Positions 6,995 to 14,320 of a stretch of DNA of 24,824 bases are shown here, piece after piece. The notes under the pieces were generated by a model. That model was not told the DNA's origin. It saw only the letters and a program-made list of their open reading frames with translations, and did no database searches. A program made the translations under genes and the position numbers. The first letter of the stretch is position 1; the number at the start of each line of letters is the position of its first letter. The stretch is from a virus, in the IMG/VR virus record IMGVR_UViG_3300028417_000019, positions 1 through 24,824 of that record. The stretch is one strand, 5' to 3'.

Positions 6995-7423
6995 TTACTT
7001 TTTAGGTTTTATGATTTTGTCTCTTGGTTTTGCCGTATGCTTTTCCGACAATTTTCTTACACGTATCAGCTCTACCTGTTTATAAATATATCTGTCTATC
7101 AGTAAAGCCTCGTTGTATAAGGTGTCAGTTCCTGCATAATGTAGTTTGCCGATAACTTTATGACATAACGTATCGGGCGGGCTGTAAAAAGTCTTTACGC
7201 CCATAAAACCACCCGTATCCATAACTACATAATCACCGGCAACAACGGTTGTCTCCAACTCAAAAGAGTGGTTAAAGGTCAAAGTTTCCATAACGGAATA
7301 GTCACCGGCTAAAACATAAGTTTTAACCTCCGAATTTTGTCCCGGGTCGCTGTGACTGTGTGCGAACCCCGTGTAACTGACAAACGCTATCAGTAACATA
7401 AAAAGGACAGCTCTCGCTTTCAT
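6995..7423 (-). CDS. Secreted small protein with an internal repeat
   Basis: The 142-residue protein starts with a clear signal peptide (Lys/Arg, then LFMLLIAFVSYTGFA; likely cleavage near residue 22). The mature part contains a repeated motif, VLAGDYSVMETLTF and VVAGDYVVMDTGGF, about 24 residues apart, which suggests an internal duplication. The C-terminus is very basic (KPRDKIIKPKK). An exported protein inside a tail operon is unusual: tail proteins are not exported. It may act in the periplasm during lysis, or be a lysogenic-conversion gene. The function is unknown. It overlaps the membrane-protein gene upstream by four bases, so the two probably work together. Confidence 0.6.
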   Translation of the reverse strand: MKARAVLFMLLIAFVSYTGFAHSHSDPGQNSEVKTYVLAGDYSVMETLTFNHSFELETTVVAGDYVVMDTGGFMGVKTFYSPPDTLCHKVIGKLHYAGTDTLYNEALLIDRYIYKQVELIRVRKLSEKHTAKPRDKIIKPKK

Positions 7424-7665
7424 AAATTCTTTTTAAATATTTTTAGTGCCTTATATATCGGTGTTTTTTGACTTCTCTTGTTAAAATCACCACGGGTATA
7501 TTGCAAGGTAAACTCGGCAACTTCATCCGCTGTATATAAGTCAAACTGCTTTATCAAATAAAGGCGAATTACCTCCTTAAAGACTATCATAAATACAATG
7601 ATGATAATGCCAGCCACTATTATAGCAGTTTGGTTTTCAGATAAAAATTCAAATAGTTGTTTCAT
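7420..7665 (-). CDS. Single-pass membrane protein
   Basis: The 81-residue protein has one strong hydrophobic helix (about residues 13-30, AIIVAGIIIIVFMIVF) followed by a soluble, charged C-terminal domain of about 50 residues ending in KKNL. It overlaps the signal-peptide gene by four bases, so both are probably co-translated. It lies between the DUF6046-like baseplate gene and the hub gene, a place where Mu has gp43 but no membrane protein. Possible roles are in lysis control or as a membrane partner of the exported protein. Neither is supported by a motif. Confidence 0.55.
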   Translation of the reverse strand: MKQLFEFLSENQTAIIVAGIIIIVFMIVFKEVIRLYLIKQFDLYTADEVAEFTLQYTRGDFNKRSQKTPIYKALKIFKKNL

Positions 7666-7677
7666 AATACACTTTAT

Positions 7678-8349
7678 TTAATCGTTTATTTCCAATAATA
7701 ATTCATAGTCAAAATCGCTATATGCTTTGATCTCATACGCCTGCACGTTTTCGCCTTTGGTAAACGGGAATGAAAAATCTTCAATCACGATATAATCTAT
7801 ACCCAGTAGTTGAAACGGCTCCGCCTGCACTTTTATACGCCGGCCGGCTGTCAAAAACGCTCTTAATTTTTCAAAGTCTTTCCGGGGGAAACACTCCGAT
7901 ACATCACCGGTCAATATAGATCCTATCAAAGCACCGGTAATGGTTATTTCATAATCGCCCTGGTTCCAATATTCTTTGATAGAACCGGTCAGTTTTTTAG
8001 TATTGTTTTTGGTACTGTGTGCTTTGGCAACATTGCGCTTAACTACGGTATGCTTGCCCGATATACTTATCATAGGTTCATAAGGAAACAACCATTTTTT
8101 ACCGTCCAGTTCAAACCACAACGGAAAGAATTGCTGCTGTGCGGGCAGTGGATTGTCGGCACGCCAAACGGGTAAATCATCAAAACCCGTTTCGCCTGCC
8201 TTTGGCTTAACCTCTTTTTTGAGCGGCAAAAACGGAATGGGTGGCAACACGTGTTTCATCAACTCGTTTTGCACGGCTCTAAAACGTGGTATGTTCACCT
8301 TTGAACCTACCAAACTTGCAAATAATATGTCTGTGTTTGTCAATCCCAT
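7678..8349 (-). CDS. DUF6046-like baseplate protein (Mu gp43 slot)
   Basis: The 223-residue protein follows the tape measure gene and matches what I recall of DUF6046 proteins from Bacteroidetes phages: an N-terminal GLTNTDILFASLVGSK-type start, a central WLFPYEPMISISGKHTVVKR segment, and a C-terminal half with QLLGIDYIVIEDFSFPFTKG. In Mu this slot is gp43 (gpN), a DNA circularisation/hub protein. A role at the distal end of the tail tube, between tube and hub, is inferred from position. No catalytic motif is visible. Confidence 0.65.
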   Translation of the reverse strand: MGLTNTDILFASLVGSKVNIPRFRAVQNELMKHVLPPIPFLPLKKEVKPKAGETGFDDLPVWRADNPLPAQQQFFPLWFELDGKKWLFPYEPMISISGKHTVVKRNVAKAHSTKNNTKKLTGSIKEYWNQGDYEITITGALIGSILTGDVSECFPRKDFEKLRAFLTAGRRIKVQAEPFQLLGIDYIVIEDFSFPFTKGENVQAYEIKAYSDFDYELLLEIND

Positions 8350-8366
8350 TTCTAACTTTTAAAAAT

Positions 8367-10622
8367 CTAACTACCGGTAGTGCTTGCCATGGCCAATAAA
8401 CGCAAAAACGCATCGGCGGTTTCAGCCTCTATATTTTTGGCACTTTCTTTATAATCCCTGCCCGATACTTTTATCATTTCCACCAAGCTTTTTAAGTTGA
8501 TGGTTATGTATTTGGTTTGTCTGCCACCGGTAGCAATATTCTGATTGGTTTTTTTACCTTCATTATTTTTTGTAGTTTCATCATTATTACCTAACAGACT
8601 TCCTAAAACGCCCGGCTTTTTTGGTGCGGAAATACCGGACTGCGAGCCACTTGTGCCGGGTTGCGACTTCCAATGAACAGAATTAATAGCTTTATTAAAT
8701 TCCTCTTTTGCTTTTATTGTAGTCTTTTTTAAGTCGTCATAAGCCTTTGTAATAGCTTTTTTTCGTTTTTCCATATCTGCGTTGATTTTTTTAATCATCG
8801 CATCGTTTTCTTTTTCATCACCTAAGCCAACGGCATTTTTAAACTTATACCAAGCTATTTTCATCTTGTCAAGTCCAATCATAAAAGCATTAAACAAACT
8901 CAAATAATACAGTTTACCGGCTAATACAAAAGCTTTAAGGGTTAGCTTGGCGCCTTTAATAGTATGATACCATGCCTCGCCCCAACCTTCTGTTTTACTT
9001 GCCACCCACATAATGGCAGAAGCAAGTGCACTCACAAACAAAATGATTTTACCTATTGGGCTCATGTTCATCACAAAGTTGAGACCTTTTTGTGCCATAG
9101 TCCACAGCTTTGTAGCGCCGGTAACAATCTTTGACGAAATGGCTTTTGCCTTATCAATAGCTATCGAGCGTTTTGTCCAAAGCACATGAGCCTGATAGGC
9201 AAGCGTTAAAAAGCCGATGCCGTAAGCCAGACCTACTACAATAGGATTTCCGTCTTCAAATAAGTCTATAAGCCAACTCAAAGCATCAGCTACACCGCCA
9301 ACAACAACTGATAAAACCGAAAAAACAGGTATTAATAATTTAGATAAAACACCCCCTACTTTTATAGACAAATAGGTAATATTGCTCCATAACTCTTGGA
9401 TATTAAACATAGGGTTTTTGGCTTTTTCAAAAGCCTTTTCCGTTTCGCCTTGCGACTGTGCTGTGGCTTGCAATGCTTCTTTTAACTTATTACTATCCGA
9501 TGATAGTGCCATAAATGCCGACCGTGCTTCTTTATCAACCAAACCGATTTTTGCCAAAAAATTTGACTTGTTTTTGTCGGTCATACCGTCCAATTTTGAC
9601 TGCAATTGCGAAAAAATTTCGCCCATATCTTTAAGCGTGCCGTTTTTATCAAAAATAGAAACCCCCGCTTTTTCAAGCCCTTTTTGAATATTACTCTTAC
9701 TCAAAGCCGAAAAGGCATTTTCTAAAAGCATAGTCGATTTTTCCGCTTTAAAACCCTTACCGGTCATATACGCAAACAAACCGGCAGTTTGTTTATAAGT
9801 TACCCCGAGCGACTTACCCGAAGCAATTAATGTAGGCATATAATTGGCAAAGTCTTGAAACTCACCGGCACCTACTCTTTTAGCGGCAAAAAAGGTATCC
9901 AATACCTCTTGTGCGTTGGCATTTTCTTTACCAATTAATGAAAGCGATTGAGCCAAAGCACCGGATACAATATTTACGTCCGTAAATCCTGCCTTAGAGC
10001 CTTTAAGCGAAGCTTTTAAAATATCTTGTGACAGAGCAACATCACCGGTTTGGGACAATATTTTTTCATAAGCATCGGGAACTGTCGCCAAACTAACTCC
10101 GGCTTCTCTTCCCATATCCATCAGATTATTACGCAACTCTTTTAGCTTTTCATCTGACAGCTGGGCGGTAGTATTAACCTTTGCCATACCTTCATCAAAT
10201 TTTAAAGCCATTTTGCCGGCACTAAACATGGCTATTCCTGCCTGTGCAACCGGATTAGTTATAACTTCCGAAAATGGCAAAGCGTTTACGGCACTTTTTA
10301 AATTCCGTTTAAACTTGCTGCCGTTTATGGTTTCAAATTTTCTGATCTCTTTTTCCAGCTTCTTTATTTCTGTATTATACTTGCGGATAGTTTCAATACT
10401 CTTTTGCGGTATCCAATCTCGCTCTTGTTTTAGGTGTTCTAACTTGGCCCGTAGAGCACCGACAGAATTGCCGGTTGCCTTCATTACTTTTTTTACATCA
10501 AGACTTTGCTTTTCCAAACGAGCAAAAATATCCAACGTTTTTTCGCTGGTTACACCTATTTTTTGTAACTTTGAACTGAGTTTGTCGTTAAGTGATAAAG
10601 TATATTCTAAAACGTCCGTCAT
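8367..10622 (-). CDS. Tail tape measure protein
   Basis: At 751 residues this is the longest gene of the tail operon. Residues 1-110 are helical and coiled-coil-like. From about 130 to 350 the sequence follows the TP901-type tape measure core, including KFDEGMAKVNTTAQLSDEKL, LMDMGREAGVSLATVPDAYE and QTAGLFAYMTGKGFKAEKST. Hydrophobic segments lie between about 415 and 545, and a Lys-rich coiled-coil tail carries low-complexity Gly/Ser at about 660-690. Tape measure proteins set tail length and later help DNA cross the inner membrane. For a contractile tail of this class the length implies a tail of roughly Mu size. It begins one base from the divergent start of the membrane gene at 10624. Confidence 0.9.
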   Translation of the reverse strand: MTDVLEYTLSLNDKLSSKLQKIGVTSEKTLDIFARLEKQSLDVKKVMKATGNSVGALRAKLEHLKQERDWIPQKSIETIRKYNTEIKKLEKEIRKFETINGSKFKRNLKSAVNALPFSEVITNPVAQAGIAMFSAGKMALKFDEGMAKVNTTAQLSDEKLKELRNNLMDMGREAGVSLATVPDAYEKILSQTGDVALSQDILKASLKGSKAGFTDVNIVSGALAQSLSLIGKENANAQEVLDTFFAAKRVGAGEFQDFANYMPTLIASGKSLGVTYKQTAGLFAYMTGKGFKAEKSTMLLENAFSALSKSNIQKGLEKAGVSIFDKNGTLKDMGEIFSQLQSKLDGMTDKNKSNFLAKIGLVDKEARSAFMALSSDSNKLKEALQATAQSQGETEKAFEKAKNPMFNIQELWSNITYLSIKVGGVLSKLLIPVFSVLSVVVGGVADALSWLIDLFEDGNPIVVGLAYGIGFLTLAYQAHVLWTKRSIAIDKAKAISSKIVTGATKLWTMAQKGLNFVMNMSPIGKIILFVSALASAIMWVASKTEGWGEAWYHTIKGAKLTLKAFVLAGKLYYLSLFNAFMIGLDKMKIAWYKFKNAVGLGDEKENDAMIKKINADMEKRKKAITKAYDDLKKTTIKAKEEFNKAINSVHWKSQPGTSGSQSGISAPKKPGVLGSLLGNNDETTKNNEGKKTNQNIATGGRQTKYITINLKSLVEMIKVSGRDYKESAKNIEAETADAFLRLLAMASTTGS
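10566..10573 (+). promoter_or_regulatory. Candidate promoter for the embedded membrane gene
   Basis: TAACTTTG fits the Bacteroidota -7 consensus TAnnTTTG exactly, about 50 bp before the start of the rightward gene at 10624. The -33 element is weak (TTTC, 21 bp upstream). A single 8-bp match inside the AT-rich tape measure gene can occur by chance, so this is only a candidate. Confidence 0.35.
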
Positions 10623-10623
10623 T

Positions 10624-10893
10624 ATGTTTGAATTTATTATCAGCGTTTTTACCCTATTAATACTATTCAGGATTATCGCTTTTATAGTGCAAAATATTGA
10701 TGTTATATTCGGTGCAATTCTTGCGCTTATACTTATTGTTATTGCTTTTCCGGTATCGCCCTATGTTCAGGCATGGCAATTAAAACACAAACAACCTGTC
10801 ATGGCATTTTTGTTGGTTTTATTCCCCACACTTTTATATATGCTTGCGGCTTTTATCTATTTTTATATGCCACGCCACTTGTGGACGCTTTAA
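10624..10893 (+). CDS. Three-helix membrane protein wedged into the tail operon
   Basis: The 89-residue product consists almost entirely of three hydrophobic helices (about residues 3-22, 27-47, 59-81) with short charged loops (YVQAWQLKHKQPV between helices 2 and 3). The open frame extends further upstream, but that part overlaps the tape measure gene antisense. The ATG at 10624 is the first after the tape measure start and gives a well-formed membrane protein. It exactly fills the gap between the tape measure (start 10622) and the chaperone frameshift product (end 10890, overlapping its tail). Opposite orientation suggests expression outside the late programme, as expected of a lysogenic-conversion gene such as superinfection exclusion. 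That role is inference only. Confidence 0.6.
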   Translation: MFEFIISVFTLLILFRIIAFIVQNIDVIFGAILALILIVIAFPVSPYVQAWQLKHKQPVMAFLLVLFPTLLYMLAAFIYFYMPRHLWTL

Positions 10894-11341
10894 TTTTTTT
10901 CTTTTTCCTTACCCCTTATATATTCAAGCTCTTTTAATCGCATCGCCCATTCTTTATCTGTAAGGGCGTCCGGGTCATCGATACGCATATAGTAGCGCAA
11001 CTGGGCGTTACTTATGCGTATCCAATCGTCCGGGCGAACCTCCGAAGCCCTTAAAGCTTTTCCAACTTTGCTTCTTTTACTTGAATAATCTCTGACAATT
11101 TACCGCTGACAGCCAAAAAATAACTGTCGTTGGTTTTTAGCTCTTCATCACCGGCAAGCCAGCAACCGTTTAAGATAATCTCATTAAACTTTAACGGATC
11201 TTTGCTACCGACACTCGATGCGTAGCTCAATGTCTTTCTATCGGGCGAACGTAGGTATGCCGATTTGTCATCGACACTTACCTTAAACACATCGCCGTAT
11301 TGTTCTTTCCACGCATGTATTTGCTCTTTACTTACTTTCAT
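10890..11341 (-). CDS. Tail assembly chaperone, -1 frameshift fusion product
   Basis: Continuing from the 96-residue upstream chaperone in the -1 frame gives 55 further residues with good coding character, including WIRISNAQLRYYMRIDD and LTDKEWAMRLKELEYIRG, up to a TAA at 10890-10892. A fusion of about 150 residues results if ribosomes slip near GGAAAAG (11057-11063), just before the zero-frame stop. The -1 frame is open only from about 11100, so the extension has no upstream gene of its own. In lambda (G/GT) and Mu (gp41) this is how the second chaperone component is made. The exact slip site is inferred: GGAAAAG is a weak heptamer, while the A-AAG step alone allows lysyl-tRNA to re-pair. 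Confidence 0.7.
11051..11341 (-). CDS. Tail assembly chaperone, upstream component (Mu gp41-like)
   Basis: The 96-residue protein lies between the tail tube and the tape measure, the standard slot of gpG-type chaperones. It begins MKVSKEQIHAWKEQYGDVFK and contains a short beta-rich centre. It ends IIQVKEAKLEKL, with the stop at 11051. Such proteins bind the tape measure and recruit tube subunits. It starts two bases after the tube gene. A second component is probably made from it by -1 frameshifting (see the fusion product). Confidence 0.7.
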   Translation of the reverse strand: MKVSKEQIHAWKEQYGDVFKVSVDDKSAYLRSPDRKTLSYASSVGSKDPLKFNEIILNGCWLAGDEELKTNDSYFLAVSGKLSEIIQVKEAKLEKL

Positions 11342-11342
11342 A

Positions 11343-11747
11343 TCACACTTGGTTTTGAAGTTTTAGAAATACAATAGGTAAGGTAATTTCCATAAATTTG
11401 TCCCCCTGTTTAATTTCCTTGCTCGCCTCGGTAAAACGAATACCGACGGCACGGTCTTTGGTAATGGGATCGGGCGGATTGCCATAAGCAAATAAGCCGT
11501 CAAGCGACAAACCCAATATACTGCCATTGCCGGCTTTTACCAGTGCCTCGTATTCACTTTGCAACATCGTGATTTCGCCTTCGTAAGACACATTGCCACT
11601 TTGTATGCTGTGCGGAAAGCGCCCTTTGGCATACAATGCCTCACGCTCAATTTTTTCAGAGTATTTAACACCTCTGATGCCGGTAATATCTCTACCGCCA
11701 AGTATCAGGGTCAAGTCTGCCCATTCATATTGTCTGCTGTCAAACAT
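11343..11747 (-). CDS. Tail tube protein (Mu gpM-like)
   Basis: The 134-residue protein directly follows the sheath gene (four bases apart) and precedes the chaperone. That is the invariant sheath-tube-chaperone order of contractile-tailed phages. The sequence is beta-rich, with GGRDITGIRGVKYSEKIERE near the N-terminus, SVSYEGEITMLQSEYEALV-like central strands (residues 53-72) and KFMEITLPIVFLKL at the end. It fits a tube subunit, which forms the inner rigid tube for DNA passage. Confidence 0.75.
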   Translation of the reverse strand: MFDSRQYEWADLTLILGGRDITGIRGVKYSEKIEREALYAKGRFPHSIQSGNVSYEGEITMLQSEYEALVKAGNGSILGLSLDGLFAYGNPPDPITKDRAVGIRFTEASKEIKQGDKFMEITLPIVFLKLQNQV

Positions 11748-11751
11748 AGTG

Positions 11752-12975
11752 CTAATTATTTAAGTTTACGTTATATCCTAATTTGACATCCAACCAACGC
11801 AACATACCTTTGGGACGAATTTGCAATAGCATTTCAACCCTTCCGGTTTGTGCCACGTTTTTTGTGGTGTCTATTTTTGCTTTTACACCCAAATCTTTCG
11901 GGTTGGTCTTATCTACGGATAACTCGCCTTTGGCAGTCATCTGCATATAAACGGCTGTCTCCACATTACCCTCCAAAGTGCCGGCATATATTTCGCTGAC
12001 AGTGCCGTCATTATTCAAATCAAAGTCATCTAATATAGCTTCACTCAATATATTGTGGGCAATACGGTAGGCTTTGTCGGCAACACGTCTGCGGGTGATG
12101 TGGCTGTAATCATCATCTAATCCGGTAGCCAAAGGATCATCGGTAAAATAATAACCGCTTTTTCGCACATGTGTGCGGTAGGTGATATAGCCTTTATCGT
12201 GCAGAGCAGCAACATCGTAATATTCAACGGGCATATCTACAATATAAGCGGTGGGTGTTGCCAACGAACCCAATCGCACTTTGCCGGCATTCTCCTGCAC
12301 GCCTATGGCGGCTAATCTTCCGGCTAATATGTGCGTGTCTGTCCCGTAAGTAACAGGCGTATCACTCGTTTTTTTGCTGTTACCTATAAAAATACCTACA
12401 CGGTTTTTATCATCTTCATGCAGGTTGGCAAGATCGGTATCATTACCTGTAAACATATAGCCCTCTAACAGCACAAACAAAGGTGCATAGTTTTGATTGG
12501 TATAGTTCTCGGCAAATGTTTGTGCCTTGGCTTTTGCCAAAGTTACATCTTCGTCAAAACCGTTTGCCGTATTGGTAGGCTGTGTGGCAGGACTGTATTT
12601 GGTAAACAGCAAACTCAACTTACCGTTGGCGGCATCCGGTAACTTTTTTGCCGGAACCTTGCCGGTAGTAGCATCTGGCGTAAACCAATCACTTACTTTT
12701 TTATTTCGGTCAAAACCCATTAGCCAAAGCTCCGTGCCTTCGCCGGCTTCGGCATAAAACTCTTGCAAAGCTTTATACAGCACATAATTATCCGTGTCCG
12801 GAACTATGCCCAACTTGGCAACATCTTGCATTCCCTTTACTTTGTAAGGAACTTCTAAATCAAACTTACCGGCAACCGCAGTGGCACTCGCCAATAAGCC
12901 GAATATACCGTCATCGGTAGGAACTACCGTGTGCATATTACCATTGCTAAATATGATACTTAATCCGGGTAACAT
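11752..12975 (-). CDS. Tail sheath protein (DUF2586-like)
   Basis: The 407-residue protein has the size of short sheath proteins. It carries typical features: an N-terminal arm, a central alpha/beta region with LFVLLEGYMFTGN and VGIFIGNSKK, and AGRLAAIGVQENAGKVRLGS, which recalls the conserved sheath core. At the C-terminus, after HNILSEAILDDFDLNNDGTV, a strand may augment the neighbouring subunit. I assign it to the DUF2586-like sheath family seen in Bacteroidetes Mu-like phages. It sits upstream of the tube gene, as expected. The sheath contracts to drive the tube into the cell. Confidence 0.8.
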   Translation of the reverse strand: MLPGLSIIFSNGNMHTVVPTDDGIFGLLASATAVAGKFDLEVPYKVKGMQDVAKLGIVPDTDNYVLYKALQEFYAEAGEGTELWLMGFDRNKKVSDWFTPDATTGKVPAKKLPDAANGKLSLLFTKYSPATQPTNTANGFDEDVTLAKAKAQTFAENYTNQNYAPLFVLLEGYMFTGNDTDLANLHEDDKNRVGIFIGNSKKTSDTPVTYGTDTHILAGRLAAIGVQENAGKVRLGSLATPTAYIVDMPVEYYDVAALHDKGYITYRTHVRKSGYYFTDDPLATGLDDDYSHITRRRVADKAYRIAHNILSEAILDDFDLNNDGTVSEIYAGTLEGNVETAVYMQMTAKGELSVDKTNPKDLGVKAKIDTTKNVAQTGRVEMLLQIRPKGMLRWLDVKLGYNVNLNN

Positions 12976-12978
12976 AGC

Positions 12979-13407
12979 TTATTTATTTGGGTTAGTATTA
13001 GTCTCTTTGTCATTGCGGGCCCCAACTCGTTGGGGTGTGGCAATCTCTTTGTTCTTTCCGGCTTCGGCTCCTTTTTTCTTTGCTTCTTGCTCGGCTTTGG
13101 CTTTTGCTTCTGCTTTTTCAATTGCCTTGATTTTTTCAACCACTGCTTTTTTTACCTTTACGGTATTGATACCTTCGGCAATGGTTTTTACTTCGGCAAT
13201 GGTTTTGGCTTGGGCTATTTCGGCCAAAATAGCTTCCGTAGTTTTGGTATCATCACTTTTTACAGTGTGTTTTTCAACTTTTTTTACCGCTTTGTTTTTA
13301 AGCGTTACGGCGTGATTTTTGGCATCTGTTTCGGTAAAGAATTTATGCCCGTCTGCTGTTTGATAATACGCCTCGATATCGGGGTATTGTTTAAAAATTG
13401 CATCCAT
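12979..13407 (-). CDS. Ala/Lys-rich protein upstream of the sheath, with inserted palindromic repeat
   Basis: The 142-residue protein has a short N-terminal domain (DAIFKQYPDIEAYYQTADGH, then KFFTETDAKNHA), followed by a long Ala/Lys/Glu-rich helical stretch (about residues 40-118). Residues 121-133 (EIATPQRVGARND) are encoded by a palindromic repeat that reads as a foreign insertion. The N-terminal half recalls small capsid/tail-connector region proteins placed between head and tail genes (Mu gp35/gp38 region). The role is unknown. Three bases separate it from the sheath gene. Confidence 0.6.
   Translation of the reverse strand: MDAIFKQYPDIEAYYQTADGHKFFTETDAKNHAVTLKNKAVKKVEKHTVKSDDTKTTEAILAEIAQAKTIAEVKTIAEGINTVKVKKAVVEKIKAIEKAEAKAKAEQEAKKKGAEAGKNKEIATPQRVGARNDKETNTNPNK
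13009..13047. repeat. Palindromic repeat inside a coding gene (GTCATTGC...GCAATCTC type)
   Basis: The element begins GTCATTGCGGGC, has a perfect 7-bp inverted repeat CCCCAAC/GTTGGGG around a 2-nt loop (13020-13035), and ends GCAATCTC. The outer ATTGC and GCAAT are also complementary. This layout belongs to a type of dispersed palindromic repeat seen in several bacterial genomes, including insertions into coding genes (compare Rickettsia palindromic elements). Here it stays in frame and encodes residues 121-133 of the host protein. Confidence 0.65.
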
Positions 13408-13424
13408 AATTTTTCTGGTTTTTA

Positions 13425-13901
13425 TTATTTTCTTTTGGTTAAATTATTGACCACAATCAAAAATCCTAATCCTACAAACAAATAAACAATATATACGGGC
13501 TTAAATGTAGCCCCTTCGGATTTATAGTCCGTTTCTTTTTTACTGTCCTTTATTTTGGTATCTGCGGTTTTATTTTCTTTTCGCTGATACGGATTGATTT
13601 TAAACTGTGGTTTCTGCTTACATACGGTTTGCTCGGTAATGCCGTTTTTAGTTTTTATTTGCAAGGCAAGGTTGGTGCTGTGCCGTTCGTAAACAGTATC
13701 TATATCCGGGTCAATTTGCCGGTTGTTAAATGTTATACTGTCGGGCTCAATCTGCACAATACGCACACCTTTTTCAACCACTTGTTCAACGGTATGTATT
13801 TTGGTTTTTGTGCGTTGTTTTTCGCTGTGCTTGCTCGTGGTCTTTAACAAACCGCATCCGGTTAGTGTGAGCAACAACAATATTATTAGTAACTTTCTCA
13901 T
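13425..13901 (-). CDS. Unimolecular spanin candidate (lipoprotein with C-terminal membrane helix)
   Basis: The 158-residue protein begins with a lipoprotein signal peptide and lipobox (LLTLTGC, Cys16). It ends with a membrane helix at about residues 136-152 (YIVYLFVGLGFLIVV) and a basic tail (NNLTKRK). The middle (17-132) is Lys-rich and periplasmic, with coiled-coil and beta character. Together with the 4-base overlap to the endolysin gene, this is the architecture of a u-spanin such as T1 gp11: one protein tied to the outer membrane by lipid and to the inner membrane by its C-terminal helix. It would disrupt the outer membrane at the end of lysis. No separate Rz/Rz1 pair is seen. The assignment is by architecture, not by sequence match. 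Confidence 0.7.
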   Translation of the reverse strand: MRKLLIILLLLTLTGCGLLKTTSKHSEKQRTKTKIHTVEQVVEKGVRIVQIEPDSITFNNRQIDPDIDTVYERHSTNLALQIKTKNGITEQTVCKQKPQFKINPYQRKENKTADTKIKDSKKETDYKSEGATFKPVYIVYLFVGLGFLIVVNNLTKRK

Positions 13902-14320
13902 AAACGTTTATAAGCTAATAATCGGCTTTTGGGGTATGCCGATATTTTTACCTGATTACTTTGGTTACCGCCCAGTATATAAATATGTGTGGACGTTTGT
14001 CTGATAAAAAAACCTACATGTCCTTTCCAACTTTGCGGACTTTCGCGCCACAATACTACCACATCGCCTTGTTCTGGCGTGTAAACGGTTCTGCCTACGC
14101 TCAACCAACTGCGTGCTGTCAGTTTGCCGCTATACGGCTTGCCGGCTTGCTTGGCTACCCAGTTTACAAAAGCACTACACCAGCTTGTCTCATCGTGCAA
14201 TTTGGAACCGTCAAAACCCAAGTCGTTAAAATACTTTAAGACTTCCGGGTTATCTCTACTTCCGGCAACTTCTTTGATGCCATATTGACTTAAAGCTATA
14301 TGTAAAGTATCTTTTGTCAT
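13898..14320 (-). CDS. Endolysin, NlpC/P60-CHAP-like (TIGR02594 type)
   Basis: The 140-residue protein has a Cys-His hydrolase pattern: TSWCSAFVNW (Cys48), GHVGFFI (His101) and a third polar residue in ILGGNQ (Asn119). The N-terminal ALSQYGIKEVAGSRDNPEVL (residues 9-28) is typical of TIGR02594 family proteins, which are widespread in phages of Bacteroidetes and Proteobacteria. It would cleave a peptide bond in peptidoglycan. No signal peptide is seen, so it needs a holin for export. It is coupled by four-base overlaps to the genes on both sides (14317-14320 and 13898-13901), forming a three-gene lysis cassette inside the head-tail operon. Confidence 0.85.
   Translation of the reverse strand: MTKDTLHIALSQYGIKEVAGSRDNPEVLKYFNDLGFDGSKLHDETSWCSAFVNWVAKQAGKPYSGKLTARSWLSVGRTVYTPEQGDVVVLWRESPQSWKGHVGFFIRQTSTHIYILGGNQSNQVKISAYPKSRLLAYKRL

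Noticed and set aside
10213-10623. Upstream extension of the 10624 membrane gene
   Set aside because: This part is antisense to the well-supported tape measure N-terminus; its translation is not membrane-protein-like, and the ATG at 10624 gives a coherent product.
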